Source: Algiphilus sp022763315
Lineage (GTDB): Bacteria; Pseudomonadota; Gammaproteobacteria; Nevskiales; Nevskiaceae
Length of the DNA: 64,000 bases
Assembly: GCF_965249985.1 (NCBI RefSeq)
Contig: NZ_OZ252280.1
Strand: one strand, 5' to 3'
Shown here: piece by piece, positions 16,962 to 24,598 of the stretch
Numbering within the stretch: position 1 is the stretch's first letter
Layout of the letters: every line of letters starts with the position of its first letter
The notes under the pieces: generated by a model
Databases searched by the model: none
Seen by the model: the letters and a program-made list of their open reading frames with translations, nothing else
Told to the model about the DNA's origin: nothing
Translations under genes and position numbers: made by a program

Positions 16962-18280
16962 ACGGAGGCATCGAGTTCTTCCAACTCCCCGTCAACGGCA
17001 CGGGCACACCCTACGTCGAGTGCCTGTCTTCCTACCTTGGGCGACTCGCGAGGGCCCACCGGATCCCGACACAGTCACTACTAACCCTACTTGGCGGCCT
17101 AACAGGGCACAGCTTCGCAAAAACCAAAGACCTACTACGTGGCAGCGGTGGACGCACCCTGAACCACTATACGGAGACCCAGGCGGAAATTCGGACCGCA
17201 CTGGCTCGAGCGCTGGGCCACGCGGGCTTTGAAGAGACCACGCTGTGCGACTTCAGCGCGGTGTTTGCGAACCAAGGCACTGGCGCTTTGAAGGCGGAGA
17301 AGCACTGGTGTGCGCTTTGCTATGAGGAGAGGACCAAGTCTGAGGAGGATCCGGTCGATCTGCTGATATGGCAGATGCCAGAACTGAGGTTCTGTCCCAC
17401 GCACAGAGTCGAGCTACATGCTCATTGCACTGAGTGCCGAGAGACCCAACCGTTCCTCACCCGCCGAGGATGCCTGGACGCCTGTCAATCCTGTGGCGCA
17501 CTTCTTTGGCATCCCAACAGCCACAAGTCACTTCAGGACAGCACCCCTGAAGACAAGGGATATCAGGAATGGCTGATCAAGCACCTTCCCGAATTGTTAC
17601 AGGCTCGCAGCGACCTCCGCCCTTTCCTTACAGGGCGGGAGTGCGGGCTATTTTTGCGATCCGTGGCTGGTGCTCGCCGTCTAAGCGTCGAAGCTTTTGC
17701 TAAGAAGATTCGGGTACCGTCGCAAACGCTAGCCAACTGGATTAGAGGCCGCTCAAAGCCCAAGCTCGAAACCTGGCTTCGGGTATGCGCACAGATTGAT
17801 ATCTCACCATGCAGCCCTCTCCGAGATCCAATAGAAGCTGCTCGTCAGATGCCCTTCGAACTTGCGGCGCCGAGCATATTTGTGCCGAGTCGCAAGCCGC
17901 CGATAATCCGGCACGACAAAGACGCCGTCCGGGCGGCTTTACTCGCTGAACTCGAGCAAGAAGAGCCGAAGCATCAATCAGTCAATGCATTTGCGAGGGA
18001 AATCGGAGTTGACCCGTCGACTCTATACTCTATCGCTAAACAGGAGGCACGGGAGTATGCGGCACGCATCAAAGCGAGCCGTGAGGCTCGCCTCAAGAAA
18101 AGTGAAGAGGAGCTGCGCGAGGCGGCAATCGCCGCGATCGCCGCGCTGATACGTAGGCGCGAGCCGTTGACCCGCAAGCGCTTCGTTGGCCAGCTTCGGG
18201 AGCAAGTATCTTGTACTGAGCACCGAGCCAAGAATGAGTTCGGGCGTGTGATGGAAGGGGTTCGCGGGAAGAAAAACTGA
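16958..18280 (+). CDS. tniQ: TniQ/TnsD-type target-selection protein
   Basis: A 440-residue protein. Residues about 8-185 form the TniQ domain: a start close to FFQLPVNGTGTPYVECLSSY, then paired zinc ligands C118/C121, C146/H149, C157/C160 and C176/C179, with the typical LLIWQ and FCPTHRVEL elements. Two HTH-like regions follow: about 242-275 (LSVEAFAKKIRVPSQTLANW) and about 350-385 (SVNAFAREIGVDPSTLYSIA). A basic C-terminus follows them. The TniQ-plus-HTH layout is that of TnsD, the protein that recognises a fixed chromosomal attachment site. It is shorter than Tn7 TnsD (about 500). The start is a GTG overlapping the tnsC stop. Confidence 0.88.
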   Translation: MNGGIEFFQLPVNGTGTPYVECLSSYLGRLARAHRIPTQSLLTLLGGLTGHSFAKTKDLLRGSGGRTLNHYTETQAEIRTALARALGHAGFEETTLCDFSAVFANQGTGALKAEKHWCALCYEERTKSEEDPVDLLIWQMPELRFCPTHRVELHAHCTECRETQPFLTRRGCLDACQSCGALLWHPNSHKSLQDSTPEDKGYQEWLIKHLPELLQARSDLRPFLTGRECGLFLRSVAGARRLSVEAFAKKIRVPSQTLANWIRGRSKPKLETWLRVCAQIDISPCSPLRDPIEAARQMPFELAAPSIFVPSRKPPIIRHDKDAVRAALLAELEQEEPKHQSVNAFAREIGVDPSTLYSIAKQEAREYAARIKASREARLKKSEEELREAAIAAIAALIRRREPLTRKRFVGQLREQVSCTEHRAKNEFGRVMEGVRGKKN

Positions 18281-18343
18281 TGACTGACACGTTCAACCGC
18301 TAGACATCGAGACACCAGGAATAAAAGGCTAAAGCAAGCTTTA

Positions 18344-18751
18344 TTGTTCGTTATCTCAGATAGGAGCGCGCCTGATTCTGCCGCTGTCTATCACATATAT
18401 CGAGATAGTACTCCTATCGCTCTTAGCGGAACCACGCTTGAATTGACTATAGGCGACGGATTGGTTACTGAAAACTCTGATATGGAAAACCTATTGAATT
18501 CAGCGCTTACCCTCCGTGCACGGCAGGCGCAGGAATGGGCGCAATGGTTCTCAAAGCTGCAACAGCTGGATAACGACCTTGCTGGGCTCGTACTCAAGGT
18601 TCTGGGGTGCGAGCCGAGCAACGCCGGGTATTGGCTCAGTCAGCCTGCATTTGGGCTAGGCGGGGCATCCCCGATCGACCTGCTCGCGCGTGGGCAACGG
18701 CAACGCGTGATTGATTTACTGATGCGCATCAAGTACGGGATACCACCTTAA
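18344..18751 (+). CDS. Orphan MbcA/ParS-type (DUF2384) antitoxin-like protein
   Basis: A protein of about 135 residues from a TTG at 18344, or 89 from an ATG at 18482; neither start has a clear ribosome binding site. The C-terminal 60 residues match the Xre/MbcA/ParS toxin-binding domain: helix ending LVLKVLG, then WLSQPAFGLGGASPIDLL and the closing RQRVIDLLMRIKYGI. These domains bind RES-family toxins. No N-terminal Xre HTH is evident and no RES toxin gene is adjacent, because the next sequence is the IS21 element. Either the toxin was lost when the IS arrived, or the protein has another role in the mobile block. Confidence 0.75.
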   Translation: MFVISDRSAPDSAAVYHIYRDSTPIALSGTTLELTIGDGLVTENSDMENLLNSALTLRARQAQEWAQWFSKLQQLDNDLAGLVLKVLGCEPSNAGYWLSQPAFGLGGASPIDLLARGQRQRVIDLLMRIKYGIPP

Positions 18752-18931
18752 ACGTTCTTTTGCTGGCTCTATATTTTCAGCAAGATCTGACCCGCCTGCC
18801 TTTATCGAAGCATTGATTCCTGGAATTAGGCGTCGTGTTGGTGACTGTTGCTCGGGGTGGCCTTGTATTTGTTAGCGCCGATGTAAAACTGACCCACCGC
18901 GCCGAAGTAAATCTGACCCACCTGGGCGAGG

Positions 18932-19969
18932 ATGGCGGCCTTTTGGCCGCCCATGTTGAGCTTGGAGCAAGCAGTGGAGATCAGAGTCCTATCCCGGCAG
19001 GATGTGGGTGTTCGAGAGATCGCGCGGCAGTTGGGATGCTCGCGCAACACGGTGCGGCGCTACCTGCGGGACCCGGAGGCGACGCGCTACGCCGATCGTG
19101 CGGCGCGCCCGCAGAAGTTGGATCCGTACAAGGCCTATCTGATGGCGCGGGTGGAAGCCGCACGGCCGCACTGGATCCCCGCGACGGTGCTGCTGCGCGA
19201 GATCCGGGAGCAAGGCTATGACGGCGGCATCAGCCAGCTGAAGGCCTTGTTGGCACCGCTCAAGCGGCAGGAAGTCGAGCCGCTGGTGCGCTTCGAGACC
19301 GCCCCCGGCGAGCAGATGCAGGTCGACTTCACCACGATCCGGCGGGGCCGGCATCGACTGCTGGCCTTCGTCGGCACACTGGGCTATTCCCGGTCCAGTG
19401 CCGTGCGCTTCTGCGACCGCGAGGATGCCGCCAGCTGGATGGATGGCCTCAAGGCCGCTTTCGTGCATTTCGGCGGCGTGCCGAAGCAGGTGCTGTTCGA
19501 CAACGCCAAATCGGTGGTCATCGAGCGCGACGCCTACGGCGACGGCCTGCACCGCTGGCATCCGGATCTGCTGGCGCTGGCCGAGGCCTACGGCTTCCTG
19601 CCGAAGCTGTGTCGACCCTATCGGGCCAAGACCAAGGGCAAGGTCGAGCGTTTCAATCGCTATCTCAAGGAATCCTTCGTCACGCCGCTGGCCGCCAGCC
19701 TCAAGACAGCGGGGCTGCAGCTCGATGTTGCGGTCGCCAACGCCCACGTCGGACGCTGGCTGATTGAGGTCGCCGACCAGCGCGTGCACGGCACCACCGG
19801 CGTCAAGCCGGCGGTGCGGCTCGACGAGGAACGCCATGTGCTGCAGGCGCTGCCGGCGGCCCGCGACGAGGCGCCGGCCCGGGTACCGGCCGCAGCTAGG
19901 CCCGTACCCATCGACAGCTTCCAGCATCCGCTGTCGGTCTACCAGGATCTGCTGGAGGTGCGTCCGTGA
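18932..19969 (+). CDS. istA: IS21-family transposase
   Basis: A 345-residue transposase. An N-terminal HTH (SRQDVGVREIARQLGCSRNT, about residues 20-45) binds the terminal repeats. The integrase core has the DDE residues in QVDFTTI, LFDNAK and KGKVERFNRY. Members with this shorter length, without the long C-terminal extension of IS21 IstA itself, are known (the IS1326 type). An internal ATG at 18953 (MLSLEQ) is an alternative start. The gene seems intact and is translationally coupled to istB. Confidence 0.92.
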   Translation: MAAFWPPMLSLEQAVEIRVLSRQDVGVREIARQLGCSRNTVRRYLRDPEATRYADRAARPQKLDPYKAYLMARVEAARPHWIPATVLLREIREQGYDGGISQLKALLAPLKRQEVEPLVRFETAPGEQMQVDFTTIRRGRHRLLAFVGTLGYSRSSAVRFCDREDAASWMDGLKAAFVHFGGVPKQVLFDNAKSVVIERDAYGDGLHRWHPDLLALAEAYGFLPKLCRPYRAKTKGKVERFNRYLKESFVTPLAASLKTAGLQLDVAVANAHVGRWLIEVADQRVHGTTGVKPAVRLDEERHVLQALPAARDEAPARVPAAARPVPIDSFQHPLSVYQDLLEVRP

Positions 19970-20751
19970 ACCTCCAGACCGAGCGCATCCAGGCGCTGTG
20001 CCAGCAGCTCCAGCTTGATGCGGTAGCCGCCGAGTATCCGGCGCTGGCCGACCATACCGCCAAGACCGAAGGCAGCCACAGCGACTTCCTCGAAGCCGTG
20101 CTCAAGGCCGAGCACGACGCCCGCCAGCAGCGCAAGTGCCAGTCGCTTCTGCGCCTGGCCAGCCTGCCGGCCGTCAAGACGCTTGACGACTACGACTTTC
20201 GCTTCGCCTCGGGCGCGCCCCGCGCCCAGATCCAGCAGCTCGCCGGGCTGGCCTTTGTCGAGCGCGCCGAGAATGTCGTGCTGCTCGGCCCCAGCGGCGT
20301 CGGCAAGACGCATATCGCCTGTGCATTGGCCTATCAGGCCATCCAGGCGGGCATCAAGACGCGCTTCATCACCGCCGCCGATCTCATGCTGCAGCTGGCC
20401 ACGGCCAAAAGCCAGGGGCGGCTGAAAAGCTACTTCAATCGCGTCGTCGCCGGTCCCAGGCTGCTGGTCATCGACGAGCTGGGCTATCTGCCCTTCGGCC
20501 GCGACGAGGCCAATCTCTTCTTCCAGGTCGTGGCCCGGCGCTATGAGCGTGGCGCCATCGTGCTGACCAGCAATCTGCCCTTTGCCCAGTGGTCCACGGC
20601 CCTGGCCGACGACAGCACCCTGACCGCCGCACTGCTCGACCGGCTGCTGCATCACAGCCACATCGTCCAGATCAGCGGCGAGAGCTACCGCCTCAAAGAC
20701 AAGCGCAAGGCCGGACACGTCCAACGGCCTGCCGCCACGACCATCGAATGA
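19966..20751 (+). CDS. istB: IS21-family helper ATPase
   Basis: A 261-residue AAA+ protein related to DnaC/DnaA. Walker A is GPSGVGKTH (about residues 106-114) and Walker B is LLVIDELGYLPFG. IstB assembles on target DNA and licenses insertion by IstA. It begins with GTG overlapping the istA stop (GTGA). Full length and apparently intact, in contrast to the broken copy at 11510-11830, which shares its sequence. Confidence 0.93.
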   Translation: MNLQTERIQALCQQLQLDAVAAEYPALADHTAKTEGSHSDFLEAVLKAEHDARQQRKCQSLLRLASLPAVKTLDDYDFRFASGAPRAQIQQLAGLAFVERAENVVLLGPSGVGKTHIACALAYQAIQAGIKTRFITAADLMLQLATAKSQGRLKSYFNRVVAGPRLLVIDELGYLPFGRDEANLFFQVVARRYERGAIVLTSNLPFAQWSTALADDSTLTAALLDRLLHHSHIVQISGESYRLKDKRKAGHVQRPAATTIE

Positions 20752-20806
20752 GCGTGGCCCTGGGTCAGTTTTACTTCGGCGACCTGCACCGGAAGTGGGT
20801 CAGTTT

Positions 20807-21100
20807 TCAGTCGGCGTTGACAACCATCTCCGGTAGCTGGGGCCTGAATGTTGTCTTGCAGGCCCGGCAGGTGTATCGGCGGCGGACCACCCAGAGAGTG
20901 ACCCGCTTGCCGTGGATGGGCAGATCACGATAGGGAACGTCACGCTTGCCGAACCGTACGAACTCACCCTGCACGCCGCATTCCTCGCAGGCGATGGGAT
21001 CGGGCACGTCCACCTGGAAGTGCATTTCGTCGTCGGTTGATTTGCAGCCCAGTACTTGGTATTGCGGCAGGTGAAGGATGTTGTCGGGAAGTTCGGTCAT
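20807..21100 (-). pseudogene. ISL3-family transposase, N-terminal fragment
   Basis: The first 92 or so residues belong to an ISL3-type transposase: HLPQYQVLGCKSTDDEMHF, then a zinc-finger with CEECG and YTCRACKTTF, followed by the first residues of the next domain. The frame runs into the right end of the IS21 element at 20822 and stops at 20807. The DDE catalytic domain is missing altogether. In ISPpu12-type elements this gene is followed upstream by lspA, a CDF gene and a divergent merR, exactly as here. Confidence 0.85.
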
Positions 21101-21121
21101 GGTGTTGTATAGGCGTAGGTG

Positions 21122-21634
21122 TCAGTCAGATCCATCCGACTCGGCATTGGTGTTTGCTTTTTTACCCAACAAGCTGCTGGAAACGAAAAGTAAGGCACCG
21201 AGGACAATTGCAATATCAGCCAGGTTGAAGGCCGGCCAATGCCAGTCTCGCCAATAGAAATCAAAGGAATCCACAACATAGCCGCGAAAGACCCGGTCAA
21301 TCAGGTTGCCCATGGCGCCACCGAGGATAAGACTGTAAGCGATGGCTTCTCCTTTATGACGATTTTCAAGGATCAGCTTGATCAGAAAAATCGAGACCAC
21401 TACCGCGATTCCGATAAAAAAGTAGCGCTGCCAGCCTCCACCATTCGCAAAAAGACTGAATGCGGCACCGGTGTTCCATAGGTGCACCCAGTTAAAGAAC
21501 GGGGTCACCGAAACATACTCGCCATAGGCCATTGATTGCTGCACCAGCCACTTTACAGCCTGATCAGACGCTGCCAGCAGGCCCGATATGGACAATAGGG
21601 CATACGGCGAGAGCTTTTTGCCAATAATGAGCAT
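21122..21634 (-). CDS. lspA: Lipoprotein signal peptidase II, element-borne
   Basis: A 170-residue inner-membrane aspartic protease that cleaves prolipoprotein signal peptides. Four membrane helices are visible. The conserved GNLIDRVFRGYVVDSFDF and FNLADIAIVLG segments hold the two catalytic aspartates. It lies 3 bp after the CDF gene in the same transcript. Being part of the mobile element, it is probably an extra copy; the housekeeping lspA would be beside ileS elsewhere. Why metal-resistance elements carry it is not settled; processing of metal-related lipoproteins is one idea. Confidence 0.93.
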   Translation of the reverse strand: MLIIGKKLSPYALLSISGLLAASDQAVKWLVQQSMAYGEYVSVTPFFNWVHLWNTGAAFSLFANGGGWQRYFFIGIAVVVSIFLIKLILENRHKGEAIAYSLILGGAMGNLIDRVFRGYVVDSFDFYWRDWHWPAFNLADIAIVLGALLFVSSSLLGKKANTNAESDGSD

Positions 21635-21637
21635 TAT

Positions 21638-22534
21638 TTAACCCTTCAACGCCAAAATGCGTCTGGCACCGTTAAGTACAATGCCCCCCGCGATGGTGCC
21701 GATAATCAGATCCGGATAATTGGAACCGGTCCACGCGACCAGGGCGCCGGCGGTGATGACCCCCAGGTTGATCACCACGTCGTTGGCCGAGAATATCCAG
21801 CTTGCCTTCATGTGCGCCCCGCCTTCCCGATGTTTGGATATGAGCAGCAGACAACTGGTATTGGCAATCAATGCGACGAATGCGATAGCCATCATCACCA
21901 GCGATTCAGGCTCACTACCGAATACAAAGCGTCTCACCACCTCTACGAGCACGCCCACAGCCAAGATCAGTTGCAGTACACCAGCAAGATGCGCGGCACG
22001 TACCTGCATTTTCACGCTATGTCCAACCGCATAAAGGGCAAGCCCGTACACCGCCGCATCGGCAAAATTGTCCAGGGATTCTCCAATCAGGCCGGCGGAC
22101 CGGGCGATCAGACCGGCAGTCATTTCCACCACGAACAGAAGTGCATTGATGCCGAGCAACCAGCGCAGGGTCCCGGATTCTTGCTTAGCAGAAGCTGCCG
22201 AAAACTCGGCGGCCTTGATGGTCTCCGGATTTGCAGCGACGGTTTCCTGAAGCGAGGCGCCTAGCCCCAAGGTCTTCAGTTTCGAGGTGACGGGCTCGAC
22301 CTCGCCGTCATGCACGACCTTCAGCCGGCGGTTCGACAAGTCGAAGGACAGCGCCCGAATCTCCTCAAAGCCGTTCAGGGCTAGGCGAATCATTCGTTCT
22401 TCTGATGGACAGTCCATCTTCGGCACGGCATAAACACTGACCCATCTCCCTGGCGCCTCGGAGGAGGCCTGTATATCGGTATCCGCTGCGGACGTTGCAT
22501 CACCGCCACAGGCGCCACCACAGGATTTGCTCAT
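21638..22534 (-). CDS. Cation diffusion facilitator with N-terminal HMA-like domain
   Basis: A 298-residue transporter. The N-terminus is cysteine-rich (SCGGACGGDA), then residues about 30-85 form a heavy-metal-associated-like domain around VPKMDCPSEERMIRLAL. Six membrane segments follow, with the CDF-type GESLDNFADAAVYGLAL and FSANDVVINLGVI elements that supply metal ligands in TM2 and TM5. It should export Zn, Cd or a similar divalent ion. The ATG at 22534 has GGAG 8 bases upstream. It is controlled from the shared region with the MerR regulator. Confidence 0.88.
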   Translation of the reverse strand: MSKSCGGACGGDATSAADTDIQASSEAPGRWVSVYAVPKMDCPSEERMIRLALNGFEEIRALSFDLSNRRLKVVHDGEVEPVTSKLKTLGLGASLQETVAANPETIKAAEFSAASAKQESGTLRWLLGINALLFVVEMTAGLIARSAGLIGESLDNFADAAVYGLALYAVGHSVKMQVRAAHLAGVLQLILAVGVLVEVVRRFVFGSEPESLVMMAIAFVALIANTSCLLLISKHREGGAHMKASWIFSANDVVINLGVITAGALVAWTGSNYPDLIIGTIAGGIVLNGARRILALKG

Positions 22535-22567
22535 GATACGACTCCACTTGAACAATGTTGTGGTACC

Positions 22568-22598
22568 ATTTAAAACTATAAAGCTACTATAAGGTCAA
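22568..22598 (-). promoter_or_regulatory. MerR-type promoter/operator for the CDF-lspA transcript
   Basis: Reading the minus strand, TTGACC (22598-22593) and TTAAAT (22573-22568) are separated by 19 bp, the over-long spacer typical of MerR-family promoters. Within it an imperfect dyad, ACCTTATAGTAG against CTTTATAGTTT, forms the likely regulator site. Confidence 0.7.
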
Positions 22599-22629
22599 TA
22601 GAGTAAAGAATCCGTTGGGGAGGAGGCTG

Positions 22630-23037
22630 ATGCGCATTGGTCAGTTGGCGCAGTTGGTAGGGGTCGAAACACAGACGATCCGCTTCTATGAACAGCAGGG
22701 CTTGTTGCCGCCGCCTGATCGGCAGGACAACGGTTACCGTGTCTATACCGAGAAGCATGGTGAGGGGCTGGCCTTCATCCGTCGCTGCAGAATCCTGGGC
22801 CTGTCACTGGCTGAGATTCACGAACTACAGAGCTATCAGGACGACCCTCATCAGCCTTGTACCGCCGTCAACACCTTGCTCGATGATCACATCTCTCATG
22901 TGCGGTCGCAGATAACCGCTCTGCAAGCGCTTGAGAAACAACTCGTTTCACTGAGAGCGAGTTGCAACGATGACCGGGAAGTTGAGGCGTGTGGGGTTCT
23001 TGCTGGAATTAGCGAAGGAAACATGCACCAGCAGTAG
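22630..23037 (+). CDS. MerR-family metal regulator (CadR/PbrR type)
   Basis: A 135-residue regulator. The N-terminal winged HTH (MRIGQLAQLVGVETQTIRFY) is followed by a dimerisation helix. Cys residues at HQPC (about 79), SCNDD (about 117) and EACG (about 126) match the CadR/PbrR pattern for Cd(II)/Pb(II)/Zn(II). The start at 22630 is preceded by GGGGAGGAGG; an in-frame TTG five codons earlier is less likely. It is divergent from the CDF gene and would twist the promoter between them when metal is bound. Confidence 0.9.
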   Translation: MRIGQLAQLVGVETQTIRFYEQQGLLPPPDRQDNGYRVYTEKHGEGLAFIRRCRILGLSLAEIHELQSYQDDPHQPCTAVNTLLDDHISHVRSQITALQALEKQLVSLRASCNDDREVEACGVLAGISEGNMHQQ

Positions 23038-23124
23038 GTGAAGCATCAACCAGATAATCCGATGAGATGCCGGTCTGTCTCACTCTCATGCAAAGGTGAG
23101 ATCAACCATTTAATCCGCTTACCC

Positions 23125-23330
23125 AATATTTTACGGGCACCGGATCCAGCCTATAGCAACCCAACAAATAGATGAGTACGCTATTGGTTTTCTTCCGACT
23201 CTTTGCTGCATTTTCAGTTTACTAACACGCTGGGAAGTCAGGGAAGGGTGCATGCGGGTAGCGCCAAGTAGCGCCCCTGTTGGCAAGGAAAAACGTTTAC
23301 CGCGAAGCAACATTATCGTTTACTGCACAA
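23125..23330. other. Spacer between ISL3 end and tRNA-like repeats
   Basis: I see no gene in these 206 bases. It is AT-richer than the chromosome average. A short direct repeat of GTAGCGCC (23257 and 23268) is visible, nothing else. Confidence 0.4.
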
Positions 23331-23744
23331 GCCAGCTTGCGGTTGGTTCCAGGTTGCTTGGGCCTTCCATGGCCCAAGTCCTTCGGACTCCCTCCGGTCG
23401 CGTGGATCGGCTGTCCTGCCGATCCATCGAATCCTGGTGGACCCACCAAAAGCCTTCGTTGCAACGGCCAGCCAGCTTGCGGTTGGTTCCAGGTTGCTTG
23501 GGCCTTCCATGGCCCAAGTCCTTCGGACTCCCTCCGGTCGCGTGGATCGGCTGTCCTGCCGATCCATCGAATCCTGGTGGGCCCACCAAAAGCCTTCGTT
23601 GCAACGGCCAGCCAGCTTGCGGTTGGTTCCAGGTTGCTTGGGCCGTCCATGGCCCAAGTCCTTCGGACTCCCTCCGGTCGCGTGGATCGGCTGTCCTGCC
23701 GATCCATCGAATCCTGGTGGGCCCACCAAACCGCCTTCGTTGCA
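23331..23744 (+). repeat. Three tandem 140-bp repeats with a split tRNA T-arm
   Basis: Units start at 23331, 23471 and 23611 and are almost identical (single changes such as GGACCC/GGGCCC and CTTCC/CGTCC). Each reads GGTTCCAGGTT, a 72-bp insert, then CGAATCCTGGTGGGCCCACC plus an A. Without the insert this is exactly the variable-loop, T-arm and acceptor 3' strand of the tRNA-Ile at 2042-2351. The insert sits between the second and third base of the T-loop. It folds as three hairpins: CTTGGGCC/GGCCCAAG, AGTCC/GGACT, and TGGATCGGC/GCCGATCCA. No 5' tRNA half is present. The last unit ends in ACCAAACCGCCTTCG, the same as after the tRNA-Ile gene. Confidence 0.9.
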
Positions 23745-23793
23745 AACGCCTGCCAGTACGCTGACTACGCCGCTTCTAGCCGCGGCTTGAGTC

Positions 23794-24387
23794 TCAAGAC
23801 GATGCTTGCGCTCGCAGTGCGCTGAGCTGACGGCGTGTCTCGGCCAGACGGCGGCGTGCGTCATCCAGGCTCTTGCGCATGGAGGCGATGGTCCGCTCGG
23901 CATGCTCGTAGCTCGACTTGCAACTCTGGGAAACGGCCTCGAGACTGGCGGCCTGCGCGGTTGCCATCCGGCGCAGCTGATCTCTGGCCCAAAGCTGCGT
24001 ACGCGCCATGCGCTGTTCAGCAGTTTGGGCTTCCCTGGCAAGTCCGGCCAGTTGCTGGGACTGGCCGATTTCGCACCACGCCTCGTGCGCTTCCCCTGCC
24101 AGAAGTGCGGAGATGCGGGAGGGCCGGGTTGCAGCGCGGACGCTGTCATCCGCACGAAGCCGGCGCAGCTGCGAGGCCAGTTCCGCCGCTCGCTCCATGC
24201 TGTTGTGCTGACTCGTATCGAGCCGGCCATGTACGTTGCGCAGCAGCTTGGATTCGGCCTGCAGCAGCGTGCAGTGCGAGGAGCGGCGCTGTACTTCTTC
24301 GCTCAGTTCGGCAATGCGTTGCTCCAGCGCCCGGATGTCCGAAGCCCGGTGCGCCGCCTTTCCCACTTGGCCGTGTGACATGACCAT
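23794..24387 (-). CDS. Coiled-coil protein of unknown function
   Basis: A 197-residue protein, nearly all helical, with heptad-like patterns from about residue 15 to the end (RALEQRIAELSEEVQRRSSH, then DDARRRLAETRRQLSALRAQ). There is no signal peptide or membrane span. I do not recognise a family. GAAGAAGG lies 4 bases before the ATG at 24387, which is preferred over start codons further upstream that would add a low-quality extension. No operon partner is seen. It might be structural or a partition/surface scaffold, but nothing in the sequence decides this. Confidence 0.65.
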   Translation of the reverse strand: MVMSHGQVGKAAHRASDIRALEQRIAELSEEVQRRSSHCTLLQAESKLLRNVHGRLDTSQHNSMERAAELASQLRRLRADDSVRAATRPSRISALLAGEAHEAWCEIGQSQQLAGLAREAQTAEQRMARTQLWARDQLRRMATAQAASLEAVSQSCKSSYEHAERTIASMRKSLDDARRRLAETRRQLSALRAQASS

Positions 24388-24598
24388 ACTTCCTTCTTCC
24401 GATAACGTTGCTTGCGTGTTCCACGCGCCATGGATCATGGGCTGGCGTGGCGCGTGTGGCGGTCGCAATTACGCCACCACTCTCTTTCGAACGTACGCCA
24501 ACGCTTGCGGAACGGATGCACGCGCAAGAACGCCCTGCGCCCGCACCGGGCGCCGCAGCCGCAAGGGTGCCCTTTCGACACCCTTGCGACGGGCAGGG

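Larger units (their letters stand above)
11991..18751. mobile_element. Tn7-like transposition module (ends not located)
   Basis: The block holds tnsAB, tnsC and tniQ on the plus strand with 4-bp start/stop overlaps. Alongside are a small HTH gene and a divergent zinc-finger gene upstream and an MbcA/ParS-type gene downstream. Codon use and GC are lower than in the flanking chromosome. I could not find the TGT...ACA ends, the repeated TnsB-binding sites or a target duplication, so the coordinates are just the outermost genes. No CRISPR array or cas gene is present, so it is not a CRISPR-associated transposon on what is visible. It is bracketed by two related IS21-family sequences in opposite orientation. 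Confidence 0.8.
18870..20822 (+). mobile_element. Intact IS21-family insertion sequence
   Basis: A 1953-bp element with ends TGTTAGCGCCGATGTAAAAC and, reverse-complemented, TGTCAACGCCGACTGAAAAC, both starting TG. Inside each end the GTAAATCTGACCCA / GTAAAACTGACCCA motif recurs, the multiple terminal repeats usual for IS21. It encodes istA and istB overlapping by GTGA. The right end interrupts an ISL3-family transposase at its codon 93 or so, but the rest of that transposase is not on the left side. No clear target duplication is seen, so a deletion accompanied or followed the insertion. Confidence 0.9.
20823..23124 (-). mobile_element. Truncated ISPpu12-like ISL3 element with passenger genes
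   Basis: The order tnpA fragment, lspA, CDF transporter, divergent MerR regulator is that of ISPpu12-like elements. The outer end near merR reads, reverse-complemented from 23124, GGGTAAGCGGATTAAATGGT, which has the look of an ISL3 terminal repeat. A weaker second copy (ATCAACCAGATAATCCGATG) lies at about 23046-23065. The opposite end and most of tnpA are gone, so the element cannot move by itself. Family and repeat assignments are from memory of the group, not from a search. Confidence 0.75.

Noticed and set aside
13393..18280. CRISPR-associated transposon
   Set aside because: No cas genes, no repeat-spacer array and no guide-like repeat were found within the window; TniQ is of the longer, HTH-bearing TnsD-like kind.
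23331..23744. CRISPR array
   Set aside because: The units are 140 bp and contiguous, with no variable spacers and no cas genes nearby.
23297..23825. Long frames on both strands through 23.3-23.8 kb with repeated motifs such as GGPTRIRWIGRT
   Set aside because: They arise from the 140-bp repeats (140 is not a multiple of 3, so the same motif shows up in different frames) and include the same tRNA-derived artefact.
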